Source: Coriolopsis trogii (lineage: Eukaryota > Basidiomycota > Agaricomycetes > Polyporales > Polyporaceae). Taken from it: DNA of 64,000 bases. Under the pieces are notes generated by a model. It did no database searches, was not told where the DNA came from, and saw only the letters and a program-made list of their open reading frames with translations. Positions within the stretch are counted from its first letter, which is position 1. The number at the start of each line of letters is the position of its first letter. The translations under genes and the position numbers were made by a program. Below are positions 12,082 to 25,074 of the stretch, piece by piece. The stretch is from contig JAHYIO010000036.1 of the NCBI GenBank assembly GCA_020543525.1, forward strand, positions 1,240,001-1,304,000, written 5' to 3'.

Positions 12082-14349
12082 CTATCGTCGACGGAGTAGG
12101 CTACCAAACCCAGATGTCAAGCTCTGTCGGGCTTGTACGGCTGGCGCCTCCCCTTCCTTGATAGGGGAGAGTTCGGTTGGTATATTCAGCCCACCATCGA
12201 CCTTCATCACAGCAACGGGAACGACCGTCAGCGAACACTTCCCTACAATGACAGTAGATGAATCGCACCTGATTGTCCCACTGAAAAGTCATAGGTTGTG
12301 AAGCTTTGAAGAGATTGACTTTCTTCTTCTTCGCCTTCGGCGCGTCGCTACCCGCGTCTTCTTCGCCAGCATCCTGTGCAGAAACCTCTATAGATTTAGA
12401 GAGGCGCGGTTGGCTCTTCGCCCCAGCGGTCCCGCCGCTCTTAGGCTTGCTACCGTCACTGCTTCCCGCTGCTTTCGGAGGTCTACCACGTCTCTTGGGC
12501 GGCGGTTTCTCGTGCTCCTCTGCAGCGTCTCCTGCAGATGATGTCTTCTTCTTACTTCGTTTCTTCACTGGCCCAGACTCATCCTCTTCGACAGAGTCAG
12601 CCTTCCGCTTGCCCTTCTTGTCAGCAGCAGTCTGGTTGGGTGGCTCGATGAGCTGCACATCACTGTCCACCTCTTCTGCGCCGTGCTGACGTTCTCGCCC
12701 CTTGTTGGCCTTTGTGTCTTGCTGCTTCTGTTTGTCCTTAGTCGGTTTGGCTTTCGACTTTGAAGGGGCAGGGGAGTCGTGGTCGTCATCCACAGCATTG
12801 CGAACTATGTTCTTCTCCGTAGCTTTTGGCTTGGCCTTGGGTCTGGGTTTAGATCTGAGAGCCTGACTCGGAATCTCCTCGATCTCGTCATCGTCGTCTT
12901 GATCGTGGGTTGATGAAGGAGGTGGAGGTTTCGGTCTCGCGGAAGGACGAGGGCCTGGCGGCTTCTTGGGCGGAGGCTCTTCGGCATCGTCATCGTCTTC
13001 TATCGTCTCAGGCGCTGCATGTTTGGGTGCGTATGCCCTGGACTGTAAGATAGTAGATCAAACAAGGAGCGTTTCCTCATTGTCACACAACTTACCGGTC
13101 CTGCTGTCTGCATCTGCTCAAGTTGCACTGTTAGATCATCCGCCCGCTGAGTCTGCGTGCGTAACTGCAACTTCAGCTTCTGTATACGCTCCCGCGCTTT
13201 CTCCACCGCCTCCTGCGCGTTCTTCGCATCCTCTTGAGCGTCCTCGGTCTCTTTCTGAAGGCGGGGTCAGTTTGTGCATGGTTATACGGGAAAGATGAAG
13301 CAGGCTAACCACGTGCGCATCCAAAGCCTCTTTGTACTTATCAAGCTTCCGAGACTGTTTCTCGAATTTCGACTCGAGCTGGGCGAACTTGCTCTGGATC
13401 TCGTCCTTCTCCGTTTCCAATTGTTTGACTTTGATCTCGAGCTCGATTCTGCCCTTGCGCAAGTTCTCCAAATCGACGTTCTCGCGGCTCTCCAGGGCGG
13501 CCCACTTCTCCACCTGACGACTCAAAGAGGACACAGTGGCCTCGGACTCCGCATGCTTCTTTTCCAACTCCGCATGGGCTGTCTTGAGGGCGTCGAATTG
13601 CAGTTCAGTGCGCTCGAGCTTCTTCGCCGTGCGCTCGTGGTTGGAGGAATTCTTGACGTGCTCTGCGCGCAAAGTAGACAGCTCTTCCTGTGAGATGATA
13701 GTGAAGATATAGAGGGGCAAGAAACTACGATACACCAAGGACGTACTTCGACCTTCTCCTTCTCCAGAACAGCACGGGCCTGCTCCTCCGACACCTCCTT
13801 CAATTGCTCCTCAAGCTCTGTGCACTGTGACTCCAGCGCGTCCACTGTCTCCTGCATACGCTCCTCTACCTCGTCAACCGCATCCTCCCGTTCGTCCGCC
13901 GCACGTTCCAAGTCGCGCTGCAGCTGGGCGATACGATCTTCGAGCTCAAGCTCCCTGACCTGGAACATAACCAGCCGATAGTCGCGCTGCCTCCTAGCGA
14001 GCGTCTCGTGCCTCAACGCCTCCTTCGCCTCCAACAGCGCGACATGTTCTCGGTCGAGGTGCAGAGCGGTACGCAAATGCGCAATCCGATGGGAGACTTG
14101 GAGAGACTCGCAGCCTTCGCGCCATTCCATGCGTTCCGCCTTCCACCGTTCCTGGATTTCGGCGACCGCATCGACGGCACGCGACTGTTCTTCAGCCACA
14201 GAGGCACGGAGCTTGGCAATAGTGTGTTCAAGGGTTTTGTTACGAGCCACAAGGTCGGCGATGTGTTTCTGCTGGTTGGCGACCATGGCCTCGTTCGGAT
14301 CCACGCTGGATGAGGCGCGATATACGCCGTGCCCCTCGCGTGGCACCAT
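12082..14349 (-). CDS. Long coiled-coil protein with nuclear-type basic tail and AT-hook
   Basis: About 700 residues in at least five exons. Residues 1-450 are almost continuous heptad-rich coiled coil (for example QRDYRLVMFQVRELELED, ERMQETVDALESQCTELEEQ and KQLETEKDEIQSKFAQLE). The C-terminal 300 residues are disordered and highly charged, with Lys/Arg clusters, a PPKRRGRPPKA AT-hook and a KAKKKKVNLF motif. The last exon, reached through an intron after FQWDNQ, ends GFGSLLRRR. An AT-hook plus poly-basic segments suggests a nuclear DNA-associated role, but I recognise no named family. Codon use and the heptad pattern make it a real gene. It ends 495 bases from the start of the epimerase-like gene. 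Confidence 0.8.
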
Positions 14350-14758
14350 GATGGCTTCCAGGCTGAGCGATCAAACTTGAAACAATGGCCTGCAGTCCCC
14401 AGCAGTGATATTCAAGAAGATGAGGAGGAACGACCAGGAGACGCGTTTGGGCTGTCAGTGTCATGCAGCGAGGAGTGAAGGCTTGAGAGGAGAAGACGAC
14501 TCGCGTGGTTATCGTGAGGACGGTCACGTGCGTATGACGCGTCGCGGTGCAGCAACTTCCAATATGAACGTGATAACCGTCCTATGTACATTTGGCGAGA
14601 GATAAGAATAAGATGCTACTAAGACAGATGCTAAGCGTACAACAATGTAAGATCCAACCATCCGAGATAACGCAACAAGAGATCATGTATCGTCCGAGCC
14701 ATCGAGGCTCGGGCAAGTCGTGCACGCAAGAAACGAGTGGTCGTGGTGGTGTCATCCA
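14350..14758. other. Intergenic, likely promoter of the coiled-coil gene
   Basis: About 400 bases between the stop of the Hsp70-like gene and the start of the coiled-coil gene, both on the minus strand. I see no further gene. Confidence 0.5.
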
Positions 14759-17700
14759 TTACTTCTTCTTCTTACCCTTCTTCCCAGTGGTCTTAGTGGC
14801 AAAGCCATCGGAGGGTGCTTCGGACGCCTGGCGAGAGAGCGGGTCAGGAGTGAGGGCGTTCGCGCCTCCCTTCTTCTTCTTCCCCTTGACGGTCATTGGG
14901 ATGCTCCACTCATCGTCGAGAGTCTGTTGTGCATCCTCCAACGCCTTCTTGGCCTCATCCTCAGCCTCATCCGCCACTGCTTTCGCCTCCTCCTGACCTT
15001 CCAACTGGGCGGCGACAGCTGCATCCTCCTTCGCCTCCTCCGCAGCGGCTGCAGCCTCAACGTTGGCTTGCTGAGCTTCTTCAACGAGGTGTGCAGCTGC
15101 AGCCGCTTCTTCAGCAGTGTGTGCGTGCGTTAGGGCGTCAGCAGCTTCCGCCGTCAAACGCGCCGCCTCAGCTGCCTCCTCCGTCGCCTTCTGGGCAGCC
15201 TCGGCGGCCTCTTCCTCCGCTTTCGTAGCGGCTTCATGCGCGAGCTCTTCGGCCTTGCGAGCCTCCTCTGCAGCCTCGGCGGCTTCCTTGGCGGCCTCTA
15301 CAGCCTGGCGTTCCTCCTCCTCCTTGGCTTTCTTCGCCGCCTCCTCCGCCTTCTTCGCCGCCAGCTGCTCCCTCTTCGTCATCTTCTTCGCCGGCTTCTT
15401 CTTGAACCCCCACGAGTCATCCTCCTCCTCTTGCTTCTTCTTCTCCTCTTCCTCCAGACGCAACCGCTCGGCCTCGGCCTCGGCCTCAGCAGCAGCAGCC
15501 GCTTCCGCTTCGAGCCTGAGGCGCTCTTCTTCCTGTCGCTGCTCCTCCTCGCGCTTCAACCTCTCCTCCTCCTCCTTCTTCCGCTTGTCCTCCTCGACCG
15601 CAGCGTTGTTATTACCACCCCAGCCACCAAAGCCTCCGAAGCTGCCAAACCCGCCCAATCCGCCAAATCCGCTTCCACCCGAGGCAGGAGCAGCATTTGT
15701 ATTGGCGGCCTTGGACCCCCACGACGGCGCGGAGAGGAAATCAGAAAAGAGCCCAGTGCTCGTCGGAGCGGGGGTCGTCTCCGGGACGGGGGTGTGCCAA
15801 AGATCAGCCAAGGGCGACATCGTCGCGCCAGCCGGCGGGTGGTGGTCCGAGGGCATCTCGCCTGGCATCTCCCCAGGCATCTCTCCAGGCAGAGGAGGGA
15901 TAACACCGTCGTCGTCGCCGTAACCCGAGGGATGGGTGATGATGTCCCCGAAGAGCGTCGACGCCTGCATGGCAGGTGGTGCAGGAGCGGGTTCTGGCTG
16001 TGGTTCTGGCATAGGAGGCTCTGGCTCTGGCTCTGGTGCAACTTCCACCGGCGCGGGGGTTGGCTCAGGCTCAGGCTCTGGAGGGGGTGTGAGCGCGCGG
16101 GGTGTCGCAGCCTTGGATGCGGCCTTGGAGGCAGCTTTCGAGGCAGCTTTCGAAAGCGCCTTTGGTGTTGCAGCCTTCGACCCCGAAGCCGGCGTCGGTA
16201 TCTTGGAGTTGGCCTTCGAGCCCCATGTCGGGGTGGCTGCCTTCGATCCCCAGGTAGGCGTCGCCCCCTTGGTAGGTGTTGGGATCTTGGAGCCAGCCTT
16301 CGAAGGCGTGGCTGGAGGCTCGGCAGGTGGCGGGGTCGGCGGCTTCGAGGGAGCGACGGGCGGCGGTGTCGGTGCCTTCGACGGCGGAACAGTAGCGTAT
16401 GACAATTCCGAAGGTGGCCGTGGGGGCATATACTCGGTATCACTTAAGGGAGGAGGTGCCATGATCGGTGTCTGCATGCTAGACATCGTCGGGGGCGTCG
16501 GCTGCTTGGACATCACGGGCGGCGTGGGCTCCTTCGGTGTGGGGTGCTTCGTCTCACGCCGCGACGGCTGTTGCGAGTATCCGTTGAAGGGCGGGTTCTC
16601 CGCAAGTGGAGAAGGTACGCTCGGCTGGCCCCAGATAGAGTTGAGCTGTTCTCCGAGACGAGTGATTCCACTCCGCCCTGATTCCGCAGAGCGACCAGAG
16701 ATATTGATCGAGCGGTCGCCGGCTCGCATGGGCTCTGGCATAGGGGGACCCGAACGAGGAGTCTGATGTCCGCTCGTAGACATCTCGCGTGACTTGCCTC
16801 TGGACACACTAGAAGATGTGGAGGTAGTACGCGTGCGCTCGACTTCGAAACCGCGAGAGCTGACTTGAGGCTCGGAGGGTTGAATGGAGGGTATGCGGGG
16901 CGATGCATACGTCGACGGGCGTCCGCTGCGCATACTAGAATCGCGCGATGGTGGCTGCGAGACGGAGCGCGACGGTCCTCGGTCCGAAGGCGAGGACAGG
17001 ACGGTGACGTTATCCTCCGGGGAACTGTCAGGCTCGTCCTCTTCAGCACGATGTCCACTCTCATTGTAGACGATTGAGGCTGGCCCACTGTGGGAGCGAC
17101 ATCAGTGTACATCAAAAGTGATATTCGATAGTTTACTTACAACTTCGTCTTGCCCTGAAAACAGCGACATCATCAGTCTGGTGTAAAGGGATGACCTGAA
17201 TAGCACGTACGTCTTCAACCCACTTGATACGAGCCTTGAACTCCGTCAGACCGAAGTGAATCTCGATGCTGAAGACAATTGTCCAGTATGTCTTCCCGCC
17301 CCTCCCGTGCTTCGCTTGAGCGCTATTAGCTAGCGGTGACAGATCCGCACGCACATAGCAAAGCGTCGAGAAATCCTCCGACGACCGGTGGATCCACTTC
17401 GGGATAGTATCGCCACCACGGAAGCACCAAATCTCGACTTCGAACACGGACAAGGTCGAAAGGTTCGTGACCTCCGTGCAGTATTTCCGGCTGAAGACAT
17501 TCGATTCCTTGACCTTCACGCCCCGCGCAAGGATACAGTCGAACGCGTCCGGAAGGAGCTTGGGTCCAGAGGGCATCTCGAACAGACGATGTTTGCGCGA
17601 AACGTGCTCCTCGTCCTTCGGGTCGAACTCGCGCAGGTACTCCACACCGTACATGAACTTCGACACGCGCGCGGAGACGTGGTGGTCGCAATAGAAACCG

Positions 17701-19584
17701 ATGGCACCGTCAGCGACAGCTTTCGATCTGCGCGAGTGGTCAACATGGAGGCGTGAGTCAGGTAGCGAGCGCACGTACGTCTGTGTGTCCGGTCTGCTGA
17801 CGACGACATGGTAGCGGGACAAGCGCTCCTGCAATTGACTGAATAGCCAAGGACTTGCCGCGAACCCTCCAACAAGCCATACGGATTTGACGGCACCGCT
17901 AGATGAGTCAATCTGCGACTTGATAGAATGCACTGCGGCCTCTATTGAGGGCTCGAACAGAGCAGCGACTTCAGCACTGGAATGATATTAGCTAGAAGAA
18001 GTTGTGAACAATGCCATTGGAAAACTAACCCCGTCAGCTTCAGCTGCCCACCACGGATCCCAACAGTCAAATCCTTGTCCAGAGGCGACCCAAAAGGGAC
18101 AAACTGCATGTCCTTGCTGTCTCGGAATAGTCGTTTCGTCGTCTCATCGAACCGCTTGGTGATGTGGTCGAGAGAATCGGGCGTTCCATATTTGGAATTC
18201 TTGAGTTTCTCTGTAGGATCGATGAGTTTGTGACAATTTGAGAGATGACAGGAAACATGGACTCGCCTCCGAAGAAGGCACGCGCCCTTCGACTAACGAA
18301 CACTGAGCCTGCGAACACGCCTAAATCCAAAATGTTAGTGAGTATAGAAGAAAGCTGAGGTGTATTCCCTTACAGTCTGGAGGGGCAATTTCCTCGATAA
18401 CGAGAGGTGATGTGCCGCGTATTGCGTATGAGCTGATATCCAGCGTACCACCACCAGCATCTGCAACGATGAATCCATGTCCGGATGGATTCTGGGGACA
18501 TTAGTACCAAACGCCAAAATCAAGTGAGTCGCAGTCACTCACTGATAGTACGTCCGCCGCGAGTCCATTAAGTACGCATGCGTGCAAGCTCGCCTCACCC
18601 TCCGTAACGAAGCGTATACGTGCCTTCCCCTGGTCGCTGTCAGGGATCAGACCGCCGTATATAGCAGCACGCCGCATCTTCGATTGCTGCGCGCCCTCCC
18701 ATCCGTTTGGATGACTGAGGACAAACTGGATGTCGTGTTCGACTGCTCGCCACAGCGCGTGCCCATTCGCGTGCGTGTCGATGATAAATGAGCGTGTGCA
18801 GCGGAAGAGGTAAGAAAGGAAGTCGCCGAAGACGTCTACGGCCGTCTTCCCTTGCGGGAGCGGGGCGAGGCGCATGCCGTTCATCTTCAATTTCATAGTC
18901 TTTGGTCGCAGCCGAAGCTTAAACCTTTCGCGCGCGTTAGTATATGGATCGTTGACAATCACAGAGTGCAGGACGGCATATATCGCTCCAAGTATGGTGA
19001 AGAATACGATGAGTCAAGATGAACCTTCACCGTATGCCAGGTGGCGTGCTGCAACTGCCTTTGTGGAGCTTCCGTGTGAATCCCATCTCGTCGACATATA
19101 AGAGTATGGGTAGAGAAGATCACAAAGGCCTGGCTTCGCCGTCACTCGACATATGAGCTTGGTCACAATCTCGACAATAGTTGGATTGGGATGCGCCATC
19201 TAGTTCCCTGCGAATAACGAGAGGACTTACAGCTCAGCTCTCATCCAGCCCTCGTCCTCTGCGAGAGCGACAATAGAGGCGCTTTCCGCCTCCGCACCGG
19301 CGGCCTTCATCTCGCCGTTCTGGTCGTAGTACATAATGGATGGGATCTTGGAGTTGCCCGCAACATGTTCCTGTCCTGGAAAGCTATTGTTCATGGGAGT
19401 CAGCGTAAGAAGATCAACGCGCCGCGCGCAATGCTCACCGAGTGACTCCGTGGATCTTCGGCACCTCGCCAGGCTCAAGGATAGCATAGGAGACTCCGCT
19501 AAATGTCGTTCCGACGTCGAGCGCGAGTACGAGGCTGCGAGTGTTCCCGATGTAGGGCTTGCGGGTACCCGACGCGGGTTTCAT
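14759..19584 (-). CDS. Hsp70-like (HSPA12-type) actin-fold ATPase fused to a long low-complexity tail
   Basis: Residues 1 to about 570 form a divergent Hsp70/actin-type ATPase: LALDVGTTFSGVSYAIL (phosphate 1), HGFIVADAGGGTLDIS (phosphate 2), VKSVWLVGGFAASPWLFSQ (adenosine), then GAIGFYCDHHVSARVSKFM and KTYWTIVFSIEI typical of the fungal HSPA12-like group. There is no peptide-binding domain. The start at 19584 (MKPASGTRKPYIGN) precedes strand 1 directly. Introns of 40-75 bases are scattered through it. After WVEDGKTKFGPASIVYNESG the frame runs without a stop into 14759-17090, adding about 740 residues: Ser/Pro-rich, GSKAATPTWGSKA repeats, KAASKAASKAA, Pro-Glu repeats, MPGEMPGEMPGEM, a Gly-rich patch, then an Ala/Glu-rich coiled coil ending KKGKKKK. 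The fusion depends on two introns at about 17210-17125 that both fit consensus sites. The function is unknown. Confidence 0.82.
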
Positions 19585-21183
19585 GGTGCGCGATCGCGGG
19601 TGCGAGCTACCGGAGTCGGTACAAGTTGAAGATAACAGTAGGCGGGATAATCGGGGGAGAGAAGGAGATTATATGGAGGCCGCGGAGGCAGTGAGGGGGA
19701 AGAAGAGGAGAGAGGAAGAAAAGTCCACGAGGCATGGTCTGCTAATTGATGTTCGTGCGCTGAGTTTGCCACGGCGTGAACGCTGAGATGTCCTTTTGGG
19801 CGATAGTCGCCCAATTCAGATGCTTACATAAGGAACACGCCCCGCAAACGCGTTTGTGGCGTGCACCAGTCACCGCCGCCGGCCCACTGAGCGAGAACCC
19901 AGAGTGCTCACATTCTTGCCATGTGCGATGATCTTCAAGCCGCTATTGACGTCTCCTCGCGGAGCAATCTCGCACTCCTGTCGCCTCAGAACGAAGCACC
20001 CAACAATCGTCGTTGAAGGCATCGTGTACTATCACGTACTCGCGCATCCAGAAGTCGCCGTCCCATCCCCAATCTCGACCGGCAAGCAGTCTCCGCCATA
20101 CTCTCGAAAAGAATGCCAGGGCCACCGAGGATAATCCTGCGTCGTGGAGCGCAGCACCTAGCCTCTACCTTGAGGACGTGCAAACTTAAGCCATTCACAA
20201 GCTTTTGAACTGAAGTCGGGTGCACAGACTACAGATGTTACAGTATTGCTGTGCTTATCGACGCATTAAATACATCACCCTTTCGAGACTACGCAAGTGA
20301 CTTCATCTGCTGGATGCTTCTTGCAACCTGCCGGAAGGTAGGCAACAGCGTAGTGTGCGACAAATCACTGGTTGCGGTGCACCGAGGGAGATATGAAAAG
20401 GGGACGAGGTCCAACACACCTCGAAATCAGTATATCACATACATGTAAATCGTCCGCCATGGTTCATAAGCGACGAACGAGGAGTCGTCTTCACACACCC
20501 CTGGGCCTGCTTCTCGTATATATTTGTTATGCTCCTCCCAGCACTGGACATAAGCCACCAATCGAACAAAGCTGTCAGTCGAATCGGAGAGGCGGGTTAG
20601 GACGTACTCGTCTGTCCACAAGCACACCCCTCCCCGGATCTTGCGCTTCTCTGACATCAAGCCCATCTACGCGCGAAGAGTACTTCTAGTTCCGTTCCTT
20701 GCCGTCCACCTTGCCCCACAGATGAGAGGGCGTTGGACACCCAGAGAATCAACCTCCCTCTCCGAGATCTCTTCCTTTCCGAGGATGCAGCGTTCAGTAT
20801 AATTAACATGTCTGGTCTTGATAGCTGACAGCCTCTGCGACTGTCCATGTTTTGTGTTTCGCGATTCTCTGACTTCTCCCCCTTCCCTCTTCTTCTGCCG
20901 CCAGTGCCAGGTAAGACTTATCACCGTAGAAGTTGACCAGTGGAAGGGGAGGGGAGGAGTCAGAGATGAGAGACGCCGGCCGGGAAAGCCAGCGTCTGCG
21001 AAGTTGGAGGTCCGAGGTGAGGCCGTGAGGGGAACGTGTTGAGAAGCCTCTTGCACACCACACACCACGACCTCAGCGGCGACCTGCGTTTGTTGCGCCT
21101 TTATTAGGGTCTGACTGTGCACATCATCCGTAAGTCACCTTCATCTCGCTCTTGCGACCTACCACTCCCCGCTGACGTTCACG
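19585..21183. other. Intergenic, about 1.6 kb, no gene seen
   Basis: Divergent promoter space between the Hsp70-like gene (minus) and the next gene (plus). A minus-strand frame around 20667-21122 is open but has biased, non-conserved composition and was not called. Confidence 0.5.
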
Positions 21184-22897
21184 ATGCGTCTCCAGGTCTC
21201 ACCAGACACCACCGTCGAGTTCTACTCCCTCCGTGGCCCCGTCGCCCCATCACGCACCCGCCGCAGACTCAGCGCAGACGAGCTCAGCCCAGTCGCAGAC
21301 CCTATCGCCAAACTCACCCGCGAGTGCAACACTCTCCGCCTGAAACTGGCCACCGCTGAACGCCGCGAACGCAACTCGCACCCCCAAAACGGCTACCGAA
21401 CTGCCCCCGTCTCGGCTCGCACCCCACCCCACCCCAACTTATCTCTCGCACTCGACAACGTACTGGCGCAACGAGACGCAGCGAGGACGCACGTCCAATC
21501 CGAGTTCATGAAGCTCGCGGAGCGGCACAAGGCGTTGGAGAAGACGCTCCGCGAGATGCAGGATGTCTTGCGCATGAAAGACCGCGAGATCGATATGCTT
21601 CGCATGGAGCGCGATCGGGCGATTGCTGAGCGGGATGAGGCACGGGCGAGGAGTAGGAGCAGGAGCGCAAGCAGAGACGGAGCGTATCTTGGGGCGGGAG
21701 ACGAGTACAGCGTTGCGAGCAGCGGGAGGAATGGCGGAGACAGGCACCAAGGTCAGCGTCATCGCGACAAGAGCAGGAGTAGACGACACACACGTCGGTC
21801 GGATGATGCACCCCATCTTCCCCTTGGTCCAACGATGTCGCTTGAAGCAGAGCACTTTGCGCGCACACGCAGTTTGGATGTCTTCCTCACCAAGACCGAC
21901 AGCTGGTCTGGGGCGCAAATCATCCAGGCTGTTGACGACCTCAACGCAGAGATCAACCAGTTCGCTGCCGCTGCGACCGAGTCATGCTCTTTCGCCAGGC
22001 GCATGAGGACAAAGAGCTCTGGTGGGATCGGTTCCGAGCAAGAGAACTGCACACCATGGCTTGGTCCCGCTTTTTCTCGTATACTTGCACTCCGTGATCA
22101 TACCCAAGACCCCATCCTAGTGCAACTTGCTTTACAGGCGAGCATCGCAACTTGCTGTGCTCGCTCGCTATCATTATTTTGCGTCGGCTTTCCCTCGAAA
22201 CTCGACGCCCTTCTCTCTCGTATACTCGCACATATGCAGACATCTGGTGCGTCATCTATGCTCTCATTTGACCTTCCCATATTGAGCTTCCTTGGACACG
22301 TTTCTAGAGCCACAGGCGACTTCGTCCCGGTGGCGTGCTCTGACTCATCGCTCCATTCGTATGCTCTACCCTGGTCTAGAAGAGTACGCCGTCTCAGAGC
22401 TCGTGACAACCATGTTTCGCTGGTCCGCCTCCGTATTCACGCTGTGCGGATCGGCCAACGCTCCTGCAGCCTCTGATTCTTCCCTCAACACGCAGCTTCG
22501 GCGCATTGCCGAGGCGGTGTACAAGTTGGCACGCGTCACCCGCGAAGAGATCCTGTCGACGACGTTCGAGGTGCTAATCATCGATGGCGGCGTCGACTTC
22601 GAACCCGGGCGCATGCTCAACAAGATGCGCGAGGGCGAGGAGGACCACGGCTCGGCGATCGGCCTCGCCAACGACCACGGGCACGCGCTCAATGGAAACG
22701 CGAATGGGAATGGGGCGCAGGACAGCGGGAAAGTCCTCTGCACGACCGAGCTCGGCCTGCGGTGCGTCACACGGCGAGATGCGCGGAATAGCGGGTTCCC
22801 GGAAACCGGCGCGGAGAACGAGACTTTCGAGAGCAGATTGCTGCTGCCGCCTAAGGTCCTGCTAGACTCGGCGATGGATGTGATAGAGCGCGGGTGA
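21184..22897 (+). CDS. Unrecognised 550-residue coiled-coil protein
   Basis: Two exons, 21184-22246 and 22308-22897, joined in phase 1 by a 61-base intron (GTGCGT...TTCTAG), give 550 residues. The N-terminus, MRLQVSPDTTVEFYSLRGP, is followed by a coiled coil (HKALEKTLREMQDVLRMKD) and an Arg/Ser/Asp-rich linker (RARSRSRSASRD). A mostly helical C-terminal half contains SLDVFLTKTDSWSGAQIIQA, LYPGLEEYAVSELVTTMFRW and TREEILSTTFEVLIIDGGVD. The strong third-position G/C bias and clean splice support expression as protein. It resembles conserved agaricomycete proteins of unknown function; I do not assign one. Confidence 0.8.
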
Positions 22898-24234
22898 TGA
22901 AGCTGGGACCGCGAGATCGACATCCGGGGAGAGTTTACCGGACACCGGGGCCAGAACGCTGCGGTGTCATTCCACGATTCACGACTTCGCATGATAGGAG
23001 CCTTGGATGGCTCTACGATGACTGCTTATGGTGCGTGGTTGTTGTGCGCTTCTTTCATGACCGTGATGGATTATCGCCCTGGCGTATGTATACCGCGTGC
23101 TTTGCCATGTTGATCGGAAGAAGTTCGCATCGCTGTCTTGCATAATACCGACTCACTGAACGAACGCAGATCCCGGGACTGTGCATAATACCTGTAACAT
23201 ACTTGTAATTTATCTTTACGATCCAGATTGGGCCTAAGTATTAGAGGAACCCCAGATAGCACTATCAGTTTACGGAGTACCTGCACATGCCGTACGTCTT
23301 ACTTGCCTCGGATCCCGGTGCGTCTTTCTGAGCGAGCGACGCCGACGCGTGCCACAAGGAATGCGGAAGTATATTCCGCAGTGTGTGCGCGCGGAGACTG
23401 TGCGCATGCGCGTTCTCTCGGAGCGCGTGACTCAGACAAAAATATGTCAGAATTGGCGACATGTTTGAGTTACATGCGAATTGGAAGGCTGTGATGGATA
23501 CATTGGAGGTGAATCTGATGTGAGGTTAAATAAGGTCTTGTGAGTTAGACGCTTGTATGGACCCACAATTTTATCCACAAGCGCCCAATCGACCTCACCC
23601 TTCCCATGATCACCAAGGTTGCGAGTCGAGAAAGCCGTGGAAAGTCGTATATGGCGATTCCGGTGTCACAAAGAATACGAGCTGGCACCATAGTAATCCG
23701 AGCCATTACTTACCGAAAGACCATACACCCGGATACTGTTCCAAGCGTATGGGTGAATATGCGCCAGGCCCGATCGTCTCGGTGAGTAATGATTTGGACC
23801 GACGGGTTTGGTCCTGTTACCGTCCGTTAAAAAAATCTGGCAGACTACCGGCGGCAGAGGTACGGTCGTATTCACAATACAGTGACGATTCTGACTGAAC
23901 GCATCATCGCGTTTCTCCTCTGAGATCGTGTCCGATGCTAATTCAGACCAGCTCCCATTCCGCCTTTCCGGATTCTGCTATTCCGTCGATGTCACAAGGC
24001 AAATGATACATTGGCTGTTCATGCAGCGACGCGGATGTAGGTGCGAACCGACCCCTCCTCTGCCATCGCACCGACGGAATTCCATCATTGTGTGCAGGCT
24101 CTGCATTCCGTTGCAACTCGCCTTGAGGGCCCCAAAAGGTATATAAAGAGGTCTCAACCGTCCACCTCAAACCAACACATTGCTCATCACAACACTCAAC
24201 TCGCGTATCTTTATCCGTAATCTCTTCATTCACC
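22898..24234. other. Intergenic, about 1.3 kb, with a strong core promoter near its right end
   Basis: No convincing gene. A 113-codon open frame at 23557-23898 begins MDPQFYPQAPNRPHPS but has weak codon bias. The last 100 bases hold a TATA box and a pyrimidine/CA-rich leader for the gene at 24235. Confidence 0.5.
24139..24148 (+). promoter_or_regulatory. TATA box
   Basis: The sequence GTATATAAAG lies about 90 bases before the ATG at 24235, followed by AACACATTGCTCATCACAAC-type leader sequence and a strong CACCATGG start context. This is a typical core promoter for a highly expressed fungal gene. Confidence 0.6.
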
Positions 24235-25074
24235 ATGGCCGTCAACAGCACTTCTGTCCTCGCCCGTTACGCATCCAACCTGGCCGGTCCAGCAATCTCT
24301 GCCTCCTTCACTCCGGCGCACCCGCCGCCATCGAGCCTCAACACTCGTCTGGCCTTCCCGCCCAGCTACCGCCCAAACAAGCACGAGCTCGAAGCATGCC
24401 TATCCAACGCACACGTCCGCGCCCGCAATCGCAGACTCCTTAACGGTTTAGGCCACGGTCTTCCGTCCAACGCGAAGCCGCACACCAACCACGCAAACTC
24501 TACGTACAACCCTCGCGTCACCGCGACTCCTCCTACCACCCCCATCACGCCCCGCACGGGTACATGGCCCTCCATCCCCTATCCCCCGCTCTATCCTTCC
24601 GCAATGCCGTCACCACACGCACACTCCGACCGGGTCATGCTAGACGACATCATCCAAGCACCCTCGCCCAGCACGCTCCCCCCTCCGCCCGACTTCAGCT
24701 CCAAGCCCGACTCCCGCCCGCAATTCCCGCACCGCCGCTCTCGGGTCCACGTCTCCCGCCTCCGTACCGCGCGCGCCACGACTGGACTCGGCCTCGGGCT
24801 CCCGCTCGACGTCCCGGAGGAAGGAGAAGACGCGATCCTCACCCCGACCCACACCTTCTCCGACACATTCCGCCGCACCCCCGGCGCGCCTATCAACCGC
24901 GAAGCCCGGAAAGCCAGCGTCGGCGAAAGCTATTTCCACCTCCCATCGAATTTGTTCACCGCAACAGGGCCGATCGTTGGAAAGTCTAGGGCTGCTATCG
25001 CCAGCGGCGTTGGCCTTGGATTGATGGACGTCGACTATGAGGTGGAGGGCGATATGGAAGAGGTTGAGTTGTGA
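24235..25074 (+). CDS. Unrecognised intronless Pro/Ser-rich protein, 279 residues
   Basis: A single exon with a Kozak-like CACCATGG start. It is rich in Pro, Ser, Thr and Arg, apparently mostly disordered, with short ordered-looking pieces: NKHELEACLSNAHVRARNRR, RVMLDDIIQAPSP, GEDAILTPTHTFSDTFRRT and a C-terminal acidic GLMDVDYEVEGDMEEVEL. There is no signal peptide or membrane span. The TATA box, start context and very high third-position G/C point to a real, possibly inducible gene. No domain is recognised. Confidence 0.72.
   Translation: MAVNSTSVLARYASNLAGPAISASFTPAHPPPSSLNTRLAFPPSYRPNKHELEACLSNAHVRARNRRLLNGLGHGLPSNAKPHTNHANSTYNPRVTATPPTTPITPRTGTWPSIPYPPLYPSAMPSPHAHSDRVMLDDIIQAPSPSTLPPPPDFSSKPDSRPQFPHRRSRVHVSRLRTARATTGLGLGLPLDVPEEGEDAILTPTHTFSDTFRRTPGAPINREARKASVGESYFHLPSNLFTATGPIVGKSRAAIASGVGLGLMDVDYEVEGDMEEVEL

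Noticed and set aside
15117..16766. Long plus-strand open frames opposite the Hsp70-like tail
   Set aside because: Mirror images of the Ala/Glu/Pro repeat codons on the minus strand; no independent motifs.
23557..23898. 113-codon open frame starting MDPQFYPQAPNRPHPS
   Set aside because: Has an ATG and a Pro/His-rich start but weak codon bias, and the rest resembles nothing. Left as a possibility only.
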